Position numbers and translations under genes: made by a program. This document shows positions 12,841-20,476 of a DNA stretch of 58,520 nucleotides, in pieces. The number at the start of each line of letters is the position of its first letter. Position 1 is the stretch's first letter. Origin of the DNA: a virus; the IMG/VR virus record IMGVR_UViG_3300044859_000807, positions 1-58,520 of that record; one strand, given 5' to 3'. The notes under the pieces were generated by a model that saw only the letters and a list, made by a program, of their open reading frames with translations, was not told where the DNA came from and searched no databases.

Positions 12841-12876
12841 AAGAAGGAAGTGAAATCTTCCTTCTTTTTTCTTTTT
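12841..12876 (+). terminator. Intrinsic terminator
   Basis: AAGAAGGAAG (12841-12850) pairs with CTTCCTTCTT (12857-12866) and runs into a T-rich tail. Confidence 0.85.
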
Positions 12877-12905
12877 TAAATTAACCCTTAAATCCTAAAC
12901 AGTGC

Positions 12906-13424
12906 ATGCAAAAAACTAAAGAAGATTATTATAGCAAACACCAAAATTTTTTATACAATAGAGCTTTATATGGCTTGAGTATTTATTTATTGGATGAAGT
13001 AATGCTCATGCCTCTAGAAAAAAAGAAAAGAATAACAAAAATCCATAAGAAAAGTCAAAAGATAATGAATTTATGGAAACAAGAAATTGTCAATACTCTA
13101 GCTAATAAACTCTTTACAGACATTTTTCCTGATATGGAAATAACCAAATGTTTAGTAAAGTATTATGGCACAGAGGGTGACCCTGAATATGTTAACAATA
13201 TGAGCTTTAAATTGCTAAAAATCAGCAAAGAACAGATCATTAGTAAGTTAATAGAAACAAAGATATTACCAAAGAATTTTAATGAATTAAACCAAGAAGA
13301 AGATGCAAGTAGAATTTCTAGTAAATGGGAGCCTGACACTAATCCTAACCCCGGAGAATCCCTTAGAAGAAGAGCTCTTAAAGTCACTGGTAAAGCAGGA
13401 AAATATACTACAACAAGCACGTAG
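12906..13424 (+). CDS. Hypothetical protein, 172 aa; candidate +1 frameshift near its end
   Basis: A basic helical protein beginning MQKTKEDYYSKHQNFLYNRA. The last 28 codons in this frame (GESLRRRALKVTGKAGKYTT...) do not resemble the rest in composition. The +1 frame over the same DNA reads as normal acidic/helical protein (NPLEEELLKSLVKQENI) and ends exactly where the next gene begins. The switch would occur at about 13349-13356, in the AACCCCGGA region. Either programmed frameshifting, a mutation or a sequencing error would explain it. No family is recognised. Confidence 0.6.
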   Translation: MQKTKEDYYSKHQNFLYNRALYGLSIYLLDEVMLMPLEKKKRITKIHKKSQKIMNLWKQEIVNTLANKLFTDIFPDMEITKCLVKYYGTEGDPEYVNNMSFKLLKISKEQIISKLIETKILPKNFNELNQEEDASRISSKWEPDTNPNPGESLRRRALKVTGKAGKYTTTST

Positions 13425-13518
13425 TGGTATAACAGTGTTTAATAAGACACTACCAAATGCTTTGCTGATCGGTAAGAAGAGTATTCTGGAACCTGAGAAA
13501 AAAGAAGAGAAACTATGA
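13303..13518 (+). CDS. Probable frame-shifted C-terminal part of the 12906 gene
   Basis: This frame is +1 to the 12906 gene. Its formal start at 13303 gives an unconvincing N-terminus, but from about 13352 on it reads like real protein (ENPLEEELLKSLVKQENILQ to EPEKKEEKL). Its TGA overlaps the ATG of the HNH gene at 13515 in an ATGA, the coupling pattern used all along this block. I interpret it as the extension of the upstream gene rather than a separate protein. Confidence 0.45.
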   Translation: MQVEFLVNGSLTLILTPENPLEEELLKSLVKQENILQQARSGITVFNKTLPNALLIGKKSILEPEKKEEKL

Positions 13519-13934
13519 TAGCTAAACAGAAGATATGTGCGGGATGCAATAAGCTATCATACATCTGGAAGAGTAAAGGCGGAGTAAAGCTATGTAAGCA
13601 ATGTTCAACTAATACTGGAGTTGCCAAGCTTAGTATTAAACCAACTGCTAAGTCAAAGCCTATTCCGCCCCGCTCCCAGAAAAGATCTAAAGAGGAGAGA
13701 CTATACTCAGGCAAAAGAATAATATTCTTACAAGAAAAACCTTTATGTGAAGCACATATTAGTGGAATATGTACTAAATATTCTACTGAATGTCATCACA
13801 AAAAAGGCAGAATTGGAGAAGACTTATTAGATGAAACATTGTGGTTAGCCTTATGCCACAACTGTCATGAGTATATTGAAAACCATAGAGAGTTTGCTAT
13901 GGAAAAAGGTTACAGTATAAAAAGAATAACTTAA
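13515..13934 (+). CDS. HNH endonuclease with N-terminal zinc ribbon, 139 aa
   Basis: The N-terminal CAGC...CKQC (residues about 8-30) is a zinc ribbon. The C-terminal half has the HNH core: ECHHKKGRIGEDLLDE, then WLALCHNCHEYIENH, with paired His for metal binding and a CxxC. Free-standing small HNH proteins in phages nick or cut DNA, as homing enzymes or in DNA processing and packaging. Its place inside a replication-type operon, not next to a terminase, argues for a recombination or homing role. It is translationally coupled to the preceding (frame-shifted) gene. Confidence 0.7.
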   Translation: MIAKQKICAGCNKLSYIWKSKGGVKLCKQCSTNTGVAKLSIKPTAKSKPIPPRSQKRSKEERLYSGKRIIFLQEKPLCEAHISGICTKYSTECHHKKGRIGEDLLDETLWLALCHNCHEYIENHREFAMEKGYSIKRIT

Positions 13935-13944
13935 AAATTTAAAA

Positions 13945-14079
13945 ATGAAAAATACTAAAAAATACACAGTGCATACAATGAACATAAATGATCTTATAAT
14001 CTTACCTTCTAATAAAAAGAAGTTAAATATGAAATATGTAGATGCTCTTATGAAATCATTAAACTTATATAAAAAATAA
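13945..14079 (+). CDS. Hypothetical basic protein, 44 aa
   Basis: The ATG at 13945 follows an A-rich leader ten bases after the HNH gene. The product is very Lys/Asn-rich (MKNTKKYTVHTMNINDLIIL...). No family is recognised. It is a plausible small gene filling the gap between the HNH and ParB-like genes. Confidence 0.4.
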   Translation: MKNTKKYTVHTMNINDLIILPSNKKKLNMKYVDALMKSLNLYKK

Positions 14080-14114
14080 TATAAAAAATAATTAACAATT
14101 AAAAACACAGAGAC

Positions 14115-14828
14115 ATGCAAAATAATATTATAGAATACCCAATAGAAAGATTAAAAGTAACTGAACTTAAATGTTTACCTTTTAATAGAAAAATAAACAT
14201 GACACAAGTAACTAATTTACTTAATTCAATGTATGCTAATGGTATATTAAGAACTCCATTAGTTGCAAAAGGTAAGATTGGTAGTCATAGAGTAAATTAT
14301 TACATCATTGATGGACAGCATATGATTGCAGCTCTTCACAAAGTAGATTGGAAGACTGTTCAATGTCAACTTATTGAAACAGAAGATATTCCATTTATTG
14401 TAAATATGATGGCTAAAGTTAATAACTGTAGTTTAAAATGGATACTTGATGACTATGTTAATGCATATGCTGTATTATGCAGCAAAGAATATGAAAAGTT
14501 AAGAGCACATAAACTAGCAACAGGCTTAAGTTACTCTATTTCTGCTTTAATTTTAGGAGAAAGTACTCATCATGGTATTAAAGATGGTACATTTAAAGCA
14601 ACATCTAAAGATGCTGATAAAGTAACTGCTGAACTAATAGATGTAATATCATTCTTAGGTACTAACAACTCTAAATTTATGAGAGCATTTATTAGATTTA
14701 GAAGATCACCTAGTGTAGATTATAATCATAAAATATTTATGCAAAAGTTAGCTCAAAATAAATCTGAAGTAAAGCTTGTTCATGATGAAACAGCTATGAG
14801 AGAAATACTAGAAAATTTATACAAATAA
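14115..14828 (+). CDS. ParB/sulfiredoxin-fold protein 1, 237 aa
   Basis: The N-terminal 100 residues follow the ParB/Srx plan: a start strand (IIEYPIERLKVTELKCLPFN), a helix choosing neighbours (VTNLLNSMYANGIL), then RTPLVAKGK and the signature YYIIDGQHMIAALHKVDW. The D-G-Q-H motif corresponds to the nucleotide-binding loop of this fold. The C-terminal part is helical and may bind DNA. Such proteins can be CTP/ATP-dependent DNA-binding regulators, partition factors or nucleases. It is followed by a diverged paralogue of nearly the same length (14848), suggesting a duplicated pair that acts together. Confidence 0.7.
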   Translation: MQNNIIEYPIERLKVTELKCLPFNRKINMTQVTNLLNSMYANGILRTPLVAKGKIGSHRVNYYIIDGQHMIAALHKVDWKTVQCQLIETEDIPFIVNMMAKVNNCSLKWILDDYVNAYAVLCSKEYEKLRAHKLATGLSYSISALILGESTHHGIKDGTFKATSKDADKVTAELIDVISFLGTNNSKFMRAFIRFRRSPSVDYNHKIFMQKLAQNKSEVKLVHDETAMREILENLYK

Positions 14829-14847
14829 CAATTAAAAACAATAACAA

Positions 14848-15564
14848 ATGAGTCAATCAACAATTTACAAAACAAAAGACTATAGCAAGTTTGGAGTCTA
14901 CAAATTCAACAGAACTATCAATGAAAGTCTTGTTAAAAAGATTATGGAATCTATCCAAAATATTGGATACATTCATGGTAAGTCTGTAATAGTAGATAAA
15001 GAAATGAATGTTATAGATGGTCAGCATAGATTAGAAGCTTGTAAGAGATTAAAGCTCCCTATCTACTATATGATTACTAACACAGATCCTCAAAAGACTA
15101 TTATTGAACTTAATGCTAAACAAGTAGGTTGGAAAATGAATGATTACATTCATTCTTGGGCCGGAAGTGGTGTAAAATGCTACATAGATCTGCAAGAGTT
15201 TGAAAAAAAGCATCATTTAGGTATTACTAATAGTTTATTAGTTTTATTTGACTCTACTGTGGATGTTGTAGATATCAAGAACATTAAAGCTGGTAAAAAG
15301 TTTAAAGTCAATCCTAAAGCTGATGAGATAGTAACTTTTATAGAATCATGTAATATGGTTCCTTATTATAAGAGTTCTTATTTTATTAAAGCTGTAGTGA
15401 GAGTTTATAAAATAGCTTCTGCTAAACATCTTGAAAAATTACAACAGCATGTTATATCTTTACCACAACAAGCAACAGCTGCTGCATACGTAGCTGCTTT
15501 TGAAAACTTGGTAAACAAGGGTATAATGACTAAAAATAGAGTATCTTTTAAAGCAGGACAATAG
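14848..15564 (+). CDS. ParB/sulfiredoxin-fold protein 2, 238 aa
   Basis: The N-terminal domain has FGVYKFNRTINESLVKKIME, SVIVDKEMNVIDGQHRLEAC and then KRLKLPIYYMI, a textbook ParB-like nuclease/Srx core including D-G-Q-H-R. The middle (KTIIELNAKQVGWKMNDYIH) is typical of phage ParB-domain proteins. Sequence, length and position mark it as a diverged tandem paralogue of the 14115 product. The first copy lacks the Arg after DGQH, so the two may differ in nucleotide handling. The cellular role is unproven. Confidence 0.75.
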   Translation: MSQSTIYKTKDYSKFGVYKFNRTINESLVKKIMESIQNIGYIHGKSVIVDKEMNVIDGQHRLEACKRLKLPIYYMITNTDPQKTIIELNAKQVGWKMNDYIHSWAGSGVKCYIDLQEFEKKHHLGITNSLLVLFDSTVDVVDIKNIKAGKKFKVNPKADEIVTFIESCNMVPYYKSSYFIKAVVRVYKIASAKHLEKLQQHVISLPQQATAAAYVAAFENLVNKGIMTKNRVSFKAGQ

Positions 15565-15567
15565 CTT

Positions 15568-15777
15568 ATGGAGGAAGGAATACCATTCAGACCTTATGGA
15601 TATGACAAGTGTGATCAAGCACTAGAAGTTCTCAGAATGTGTGATGATATTACTCCAGAAGAGTATAAAACTATTAAGGCTATGCTAGATTCTTCAGATG
15701 AGGAGAATCTAGCTATGGCCGAAGTAGCATTATGGGACAAATACAAATACATAACAATTAAACTTAAGAAATCATGA
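15568..15777 (+). CDS. Small protein carrying the shared phage repeat, 69 aa
   Basis: The protein is essentially one copy of the recurrent motif. The segment ITPEEYKTIKAMLDSSDEEN followed by LAMAEVAL matches segments in the proteins at 29113, 31969, 32459, 9850 and 20996. The pattern is two amphipathic helices joined by S-S/N-D-x-x-N. It overlaps the helicase gene by 4 nt (ATGA). No enzymatic residues are evident; the motif is probably a protein-protein adaptor. Confidence 0.65.
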   Translation: MEEGIPFRPYGYDKCDQALEVLRMCDDITPEEYKTIKAMLDSSDEENLAMAEVALWDKYKYITIKLKKS

Positions 15778-16859
15778 AAACAAAAGACACAATTGGAGAA
15801 GAAGCTCTTACCGCGCTAAGCAAAGTAAGAGGTGGTACTGCAGCAATGTCTGTAGGTACCGGAAAGACTCTGGTAGGCTTAAGACATATGGATTTACATT
15901 ACACAGATACATCATTCTTCTTAGTTGTTGCTCCAAAGAAATCTATATTTCAGAGTTGGATTGATGATGCTAAGAAGTTTGACCTAGAGTATCTGCTAGA
16001 TAGAATCACATTTACAACTTATTTGTCCTTACCAAAGCAACAATTACACTATGATGCTGTGTATTTAGATGAAGCGCATAGCTTACTAGAATCACATGCA
16101 GGATGGTTAAACGCGTATAAAGGAATCAAAATAGGATTAACAGGTACCCCACCAAAATATTTATACTCAGCAAGGGGAAAATTATTTAGTATACATATTC
16201 CAGTAGTATATGAATATATTACAGATGATGCTGTAGAAGATGGGATATTAAATGATTATCAAATCATTGTACATGAGCTTGAACTAAACAAAGCAAAAAT
16301 ATTAAAAGCAGGTAAAGCACCTAAAACATGGATGACCTCAGAGCAAGCCTCTTATGATTATTGGACTAACAGAGTAATGAATGCTAAGAGTCCTAAGGAA
16401 AGACAGATCATGAGTATCATGCGGATGAAGCAAATTATGAGCTACCCTACAAAGGAGAAGTATGCAAAGAAACTTCTAGAGGATATGCATGATAAGACAA
16501 TTCTATTTGCTAATACTCAAGAACAAGCCGATAGCTTTGGAATAGCAAGCTATCATAGTAAGAATCCAGATTCAGAAGAAAACTTGGAGAAATTCAAGAA
16601 AGGTAATATCTTAGATCTTGCTTGTGTATTGCAGCTGAATGAAGGTGTAAATATTCCTAACTTGCGCTCTGGTATCATAATGCATGCATACGGTAATGAA
16701 AGAAAAGCATCACAAAGAATAGGAAGGCTTATGCGCTTAAATCCTAATGATAAATGTACAATTCATATACTTTGTTACAAAAGTACTGTAGATGAAGCAT
16801 GGGTAAAACAAGCACTAGAAGACTATGATCAAACTAAAATTGAATGGACAAATGAATAA
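15774..16859 (+). CDS. SF2 (SNF2/DEAD-like) helicase, 361 aa
   Basis: Helicase motifs are in order: I (SVGTGKTLVG, about residues 26-35), Ia (VVAPKKSIFQSW), II (YLDEAHSLL), III (IGLTGTPP), then in the C-terminal RecA domain IV (TILFANTQEQAD), V (NEGVNIPNLRSGI) and VI (ASQRIGRLMRL). The length is near minimal for a two-domain SF2 translocase. The enzyme should hydrolyse ATP to move on or remodel DNA, in replication or recombination restart. It is embedded in the small-gene operon with overlaps on both sides. Confidence 0.85.
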   Translation: MKTKDTIGEEALTALSKVRGGTAAMSVGTGKTLVGLRHMDLHYTDTSFFLVVAPKKSIFQSWIDDAKKFDLEYLLDRITFTTYLSLPKQQLHYDAVYLDEAHSLLESHAGWLNAYKGIKIGLTGTPPKYLYSARGKLFSIHIPVVYEYITDDAVEDGILNDYQIIVHELELNKAKILKAGKAPKTWMTSEQASYDYWTNRVMNAKSPKERQIMSIMRMKQIMSYPTKEKYAKKLLEDMHDKTILFANTQEQADSFGIASYHSKNPDSEENLEKFKKGNILDLACVLQLNEGVNIPNLRSGIIMHAYGNERKASQRIGRLMRLNPNDKCTIHILCYKSTVDEAWVKQALEDYDQTKIEWTNE

Positions 16860-17262
16860 ACCAACAGAAAAACAAATAAAAGCTAAAATCAAAAGTTTAG
16901 ATAACCAAAGATATAAGCTAGGTAAAGAATCTAATAATTTACAACAAGAGTTGCAAAAAAGAAGTGCTGATAAGGAAGCTCAGAGACTTCTTAAAATCAA
17001 ATTTATAAAGACTCAATATGGTGATAATACTGAAGTAGTATACATACATGAAATAAAGGTAAACAAGAAAGATCCTTTACACTCTAAAACAAAAGGAGTA
17101 CGTGTATTCAGAGATAATATATCCCATATTGATGTACCTCTTCATCACTTCAGTTATCACAAACTAGCAAAACAAGATGACTTTGTAAAAGCTTTTAGTA
17201 CTATTATTAAAAAGATTGATTTAAGACTTCCTTTAATTAAAAAAACTAAAGTAGGATTATGA
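16852..17262 (+). CDS. Hypothetical protein, 136 aa
   Basis: The start at 16852 overlaps the helicase stop by 8 nt; a further ATG at 16825 is in frame but lies deep in the helicase gene. The N-terminal 50 residues are a charged coiled coil (KQIKAKIKSLDNQRYKLGKE). The rest is beta-rich and basic, with HHFSYHK. It may be a helicase accessory factor by position only. Confidence 0.6.
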   Translation: MNKPTEKQIKAKIKSLDNQRYKLGKESNNLQQELQKRSADKEAQRLLKIKFIKTQYGDNTEVVYIHEIKVNKKDPLHSKTKGVRVFRDNISHIDVPLHHFSYHKLAKQDDFVKAFSTIIKKIDLRLPLIKKTKVGL

Positions 17263-17519
17263 GAACATTTTATGATTTTAGAGGTGATTATTGCTATGAA
17301 AACCCTAAGAAATATCCTCTTCAGGGCTATGTCTTACTAAAAAGTAAGAATTACTGGTTATGCTGGATATATAGAGATGGTCATATGGTAAGTATGAATC
17401 AATCCATTAAAGGATTTATTGTAGCTCCCCGGAGTATTTACTTATACGATGTATATCTAGCAACAGGGTTTTGGGATGCACTTAAGAAATTTATTAAAAA
17501 AGTAAAGAAGAAGAAATGA
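17259..17519 (+). CDS. Hypothetical basic protein, 86 aa
   Basis: A Tyr/Trp-rich, basic protein (MRTFYDFRGDYCYENPKKYP...) ending in FIKKVKKKK. Strand-like segments with several aromatics suggest a small beta barrel. It overlaps both neighbours by 4 nt. No family is recognised; the basic tail may bind nucleic acid. Confidence 0.6.
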   Translation: MRTFYDFRGDYCYENPKKYPLQGYVLLKSKNYWLCWIYRDGHMVSMNQSIKGFIVAPRSIYLYDVYLATGFWDALKKFIKKVKKKK

Positions 17520-17812
17520 GAGATTTAGAAGTACTTGATCCAGAAGTAGACAAGGAAGTAGAACATGCCATAGATGAATTGGTAAACCCTACTAAAGCAA
17601 TAATCCTCTATAATGATGATTACAATACCTTCCCTCATGTTCTAGAATGTTTGAGAAAGTATTGTGGTCACTCTATGGAGCAAGCAGAACAATGTACTAT
17701 GATAGTGCACCATAATGGTAGGTGTGATGTTAAGCATGGCTCATTTGAAAAACTAAAACCAATATGTGAAGCCTTGCTAGAGCAAGGTCTCACAGCTAAA
17801 ATAGAAAACTAA
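17516..17812 (+). CDS. clpS: ClpS-like ClpA/ClpC adaptor, 98 aa
   Basis: Residues about 27-96 match the ClpS core: AIILYNDDYNTFPHVLECL, then the helix SMEQAEQCTMIVHHNGRCDV and a C-terminal helix-strand (KLKPICEALLEQGLTAKIEN). The N-D-D triplet (33-35) and the His at 65-66 match the N-degron pocket residues of bacterial ClpS. ClpS delivers proteins with bulky N-terminal residues to ClpAP. A phage copy could redirect host proteolysis or protect phage proteins. It sits in the operon between unknown small genes. Recognition is by motif, so some family uncertainty remains. Confidence 0.75.
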   Translation: MRDLEVLDPEVDKEVEHAIDELVNPTKAIILYNDDYNTFPHVLECLRKYCGHSMEQAEQCTMIVHHNGRCDVKHGSFEKLKPICEALLEQGLTAKIEN

Positions 17813-17813
17813 C

Positions 17814-18068
17814 ATGAAAAAGAAAACTCACAAATATGATTTAGTCATATACAATGGCAGGATTAAAGTATACATAGATGGTTATGTTGCTTTTACATTT
17901 AACCAACTAGATTTTAAAGGTTATTATGCTTATAAAGATGATACAGATTTGTATGGTTTAGATATATACCTAATGAATGATAAAGGTGGAGCTACAACTA
18001 TGGAAGTGTATTTTAAGACCAAACACAATTGGTTAAATATACTCAAGTTATTAGATGAAAAACTTTAA
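17814..18068 (+). CDS. Hypothetical protein, 84 aa
   Basis: A Tyr/Asp-rich beta-type protein beginning MKKKTHKYDLVIYNGRIKVY. Alternating hydrophobics over most of the length suggest a small sheet with one C-terminal helix (NWLNILKLLDEKL). It lies one base after the ClpS-like gene. No family is recognised. Confidence 0.55.
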   Translation: MKKKTHKYDLVIYNGRIKVYIDGYVAFTFNQLDFKGYYAYKDDTDLYGLDIYLMNDKGGATTMEVYFKTKHNWLNILKLLDEKL

Positions 18069-18080
18069 CACAAGACTAAT

Positions 18081-18344
18081 ATGAAAACTAAAGAAGAAAT
18101 AGAACAGTTAGCTGAAAAAGAAATGATGGGCATGGAGGGTAGATTTGGCTTTGTTGCTGGTTATGAAAAATGCCAAGAAGACTATAAAGACAAGCGGTAT
18201 ATAGATGAACATATGTTATTAGCTTATGTAAATGGTGGTGCTAATCTAGCTGAAGATTTTAAAGACGCTACTAAAATGAAGGAAAACTTTAACAGACTAA
18301 TGGCTGCTATAGATAAAAGTATAGATGGTAACACAAACAACTAG
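18081..18344 (+). CDS. Hypothetical protein, 87 aa, paralogue of the next gene
   Basis: Its opening MKTKEEIEQLAEKEM and GYEKCQEDYKDKRYIDEHML recur almost exactly in the 18350 product, so the two are a tandem duplication. The pattern K-Y-x-E/D-E-D/H-h within a helical acidic protein is frequent in small proteins of phages from gut Bacteroidota, function unknown. The middle parts have diverged. Confidence 0.6.
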   Translation: MKTKEEIEQLAEKEMMGMEGRFGFVAGYEKCQEDYKDKRYIDEHMLLAYVNGGANLAEDFKDATKMKENFNRLMAAIDKSIDGNTNN

Positions 18345-18349
18345 AAAGT

Positions 18350-18631
18350 ATGAAAAGCAAAGAAGAAATAGAACAGTTGGCTGAAAGGTATGCTGATGGA
18401 TATAGTACAGAAGAAGCACACACAAGTTATATTGCTTTTCAAGATGGCTACACTAAATGCCAAGAAGACAATGCTGATAAGAAATACACAGAGGAAGATA
18501 TAAGGGAAGCTATTGATATGGCTAGACAATTATCTCACGTTTCATGTCTTGAAGATGGTGAACATAGATTAAAGTACTCTAACACTGAAGATGATATTAT
18601 CAACTCACTAAACAAACAAGACAATGAATAA
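18350..18631 (+). CDS. Hypothetical protein, 93 aa, paralogue of the previous gene
   Basis: It begins MKSKEEIEQLAERYADGYST and contains GYTKCQEDNADKKYTEEDIR followed by EAIDMAR. The shared start and CQED...KKY core show duplication from or with the 18081 gene. It is acidic and helical and overlaps the next gene by 8 nt. No biochemical function is known to me. Confidence 0.6.
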   Translation: MKSKEEIEQLAERYADGYSTEEAHTSYIAFQDGYTKCQEDNADKKYTEEDIREAIDMARQLSHVSCLEDGEHRLKYSNTEDDIINSLNKQDNE

Positions 18632-18935
18632 TATGAAAATTACACATGAAAGCTTACTAGAAAATGGTTGGGAGGGTAATGAAGAAGAAGGTAGATACAC
18701 CAGAAAAGACCCTAAAGATTATAGTGATTCTTCTTTTGTATTGTTCTTAAGTAGAAATTATGGTGTTGAAGACGACTATAGAGTAAAGCTAATAAGAGTA
18801 ATCCCTCACACAGCAGGTGAAAATGTAGAGATCAACATAAATTGTATGACCCATGCAGATTTAAAAGCATTAGAGTTTGTATTTTACAAAGCAGGTGCTG
18901 TAGGTATAATAAAAAGATTATTAATAAACTATTAA
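18624..18935 (+). CDS. Hypothetical protein, 103 aa
   Basis: An alpha/beta protein beginning MNNMKITHESLLENGWEGNE. The segment KITHESLLENGWEGNEEEGR, with a Gly-Trp turn, is reminiscent of small phage proteins of unknown role. It overlaps the preceding stop. Met4 (18633) could be the true start. Confidence 0.55.
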   Translation: MNNMKITHESLLENGWEGNEEEGRYTRKDPKDYSDSSFVLFLSRNYGVEDDYRVKLIRVIPHTAGENVEININCMTHADLKALEFVFYKAGAVGIIKRLLINY

Positions 18936-18936
18936 C

Positions 18937-19062
18937 ATGAATAACTTTATATGTAGTGAGTGTGGTACCAAGTACAGCTCACCAGAATTAACACCTCCTC
19001 CAGGAATTAAATGGAGTGATGGTCATGTATGTACACCTAAACCTGTAGACAATGGAAAATAA
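18937..19062 (+). CDS. Small zinc-ribbon-like protein, 41 aa
   Basis: The ATG at 18937 gives MNNFICSECGTKYSSPELTP with a Cys-x-x-Cys knuckle (CSEC) and a third Cys near the end (HVC). It overlaps the next start by 11 nt (the TAA lies inside the next gene), the same compact style as its neighbours. It may be a single zinc knuckle, but the fourth ligand is unclear (His in DGHVC). Confidence 0.45.
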   Translation: MNNFICSECGTKYSSPELTPPPGIKWSDGHVCTPKPVDNGK

Positions 19063-19306
19063 CATACCAACAGCAGAAGAGACTCGTCTCAAATATATCC
19101 CCAATGGATGTGTTAATATAAAAGGTAAAGGTCTTGGGGATGGTAAACCTCAAAAAAAATATGAAGATAATCTTCTAGATCAGATGTTACTAGAATTTGC
19201 TAAACTTCATGTAACAGCAGCACTTAAAGAAGCAAGTGAAGATGCAAATATGGATAGTGACTATTACCAAGCATTACAAGTTTATCCACTAACTAATATA
19301 AAATAA
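19052..19306 (+). CDS. Hypothetical protein, 84 aa
   Basis: The N-terminal part is polar (MENNIPTAEETRLKYIPNGC). A helical C-terminal part contains DQMLLEFAKLHVTAALKEAS, a pattern seen at the end of many small phage proteins of unknown function. One base separates it from the next gene. Confidence 0.55.
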   Translation: MENNIPTAEETRLKYIPNGCVNIKGKGLGDGKPQKKYEDNLLDQMLLEFAKLHVTAALKEASEDANMDSDYYQALQVYPLTNIK

Positions 19307-19307
19307 C

Positions 19308-19562
19308 ATGGAAAAAGAAAAATTTTTAGAAAAGTGGGGATACCAACCTGCTACAGGACTAGAAGGAGCTATGATAGATGTCAAAGCTCAACTAGAAAAA
19401 GATCTGGATGATTTAGAACTTACAGATCAAGTATTAGAAAAAATGGCTCTTCTTCATTATCCTGAGATAGGCCATAGAGTATATCAAATCTATATTGCTG
19501 ATCTAAAGGAGAAAAGAGATAAGTCTTTAATCTTATCTAGACAAACTAATAGAAATCTGTAA
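19308..19562 (+). CDS. Hypothetical helical protein, 84 aa
   Basis: An acidic all-helical protein, MEKEKFLEKWGYQPATGLEG..., with heptad-like Leu spacing in residues 25-50 and a charged C-terminus. There are no cysteines or membrane segments. It is not recognised. Confidence 0.55.
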   Translation: MEKEKFLEKWGYQPATGLEGAMIDVKAQLEKDLDDLELTDQVLEKMALLHYPEIGHRVYQIYIADLKEKRDKSLILSRQTNRNL

Positions 19563-19574
19563 AAACAAATAAAT

Positions 19575-19871
19575 ATGGCAACAAAAGCTGAAGATTACTG
19601 GACATGTTCTAAGTGTTTTAATCTACAGAATAGAATGGCTCCATGGCATTCAGATGATGTATGTGATATCTGTTATGAAAAACTTAGAGAAAGAGAAGAA
19701 GGTAGATGGCATGCTCAATTAGATTTGCTTCAGAAGTTAGTAGGGAAAAATCCTAATCCAGATCAAACCGGATGCTTTCATAACTTTATGATTGTACCTA
19801 AATCAGGAAAAAGATTTGGTATAAAACTCTGGGTATGTGAGCATTGTGAAAAAGTTGTTCAAGCAAGCTAA
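19575..19871 (+). CDS. Zinc-ribbon protein, 98 aa
   Basis: Three Cys-x-x-Cys pairs are present: CSKC (about residue 10-13), CDIC (about 32-35) and CEHC (about 90-93). The first two should form one ribbon. The third, with CFHN upstream, may form a second. A helical, charged centre joins them. This is a likely nucleic-acid or protein-binding adaptor of unknown function. Confidence 0.6.
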   Translation: MATKAEDYWTCSKCFNLQNRMAPWHSDDVCDICYEKLREREEGRWHAQLDLLQKLVGKNPNPDQTGCFHNFMIVPKSGKRFGIKLWVCEHCEKVVQAS

Positions 19872-19889
19872 AACTATTATATTTACATT

Positions 19890-20135
19890 ATGACTAAGCA
19901 AGAAGAATATACACACATGTTAAATACTAAACCTTATGATCTTAAAACAACTATCAAAGATGGTAAAGAAATCAAATGGGTAAAAGTTTGGGATCATCAT
20001 ATGGGTGCTTCAGAAACAGTATTTAAAACATTAACACCACCTCCCTATGAGCACAAGCTTATAAAAGTTCAAGAAATAGATCTTATGCCTGTGGCAAACA
20101 AGAAAATCTACAAAATCACAATTAAAAGAAATTAA
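19890..20135 (+). CDS. Hypothetical protein, 81 aa
   Basis: A basic, beta-rich protein beginning MTKQEEYTHMLNTKPYDLKT. Strand-like segments with HHMGASETVF in the centre and a basic C-terminus (KIYKITIKRN) are visible. The start lies after an A/T-rich leader. No family is recognised. Confidence 0.55.
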   Translation: MTKQEEYTHMLNTKPYDLKTTIKDGKEIKWVKVWDHHMGASETVFKTLTPPPYEHKLIKVQEIDLMPVANKKIYKITIKRN

Positions 20136-20146
20136 AAACCAACAAC

Positions 20147-20476
20147 ATGGCAGTAACAGCACTTAAAGTAGGAGAGCAAAGAATTAAGTTTATAACTACA
20201 GGCTCTGAAATTATAAAATCTAAGGATGGTACAACAGAAAAAACTTTCCTAACTGTAGATTTAAGAGTATGTGATGAAGACTTTATACCTTTAAGACAAG
20301 GTAATGTAAGTATTCATGATGAAGATGAGGAAACTTATCACAAGAAACTTAGAATAGCAGCTTTAGAAAAAGGACATTTTGTGCCTGAAGAATCAACAGA
20401 TCATCAATGGCATCCTAATTATAATCCAGAAGATCATATTTTAGAACAACCTAAAGAAGATGGAGATACCATTTAA
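20147..20476 (+). CDS. Hypothetical protein, 109 aa
   Basis: A beta-rich start (MAVTALKVGEQRIKFITTGS) is followed by an acidic, His-containing C-terminal half (EESTDHQWHPNYNPEDHILE). Possible metal ligands are present but there is no known motif. It overlaps the next gene by 17 nt. Confidence 0.55.
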   Translation: MAVTALKVGEQRIKFITTGSEIIKSKDGTTEKTFLTVDLRVCDEDFIPLRQGNVSIHDEDEETYHKKLRIAALEKGHFVPEESTDHQWHPNYNPEDHILEQPKEDGDTI

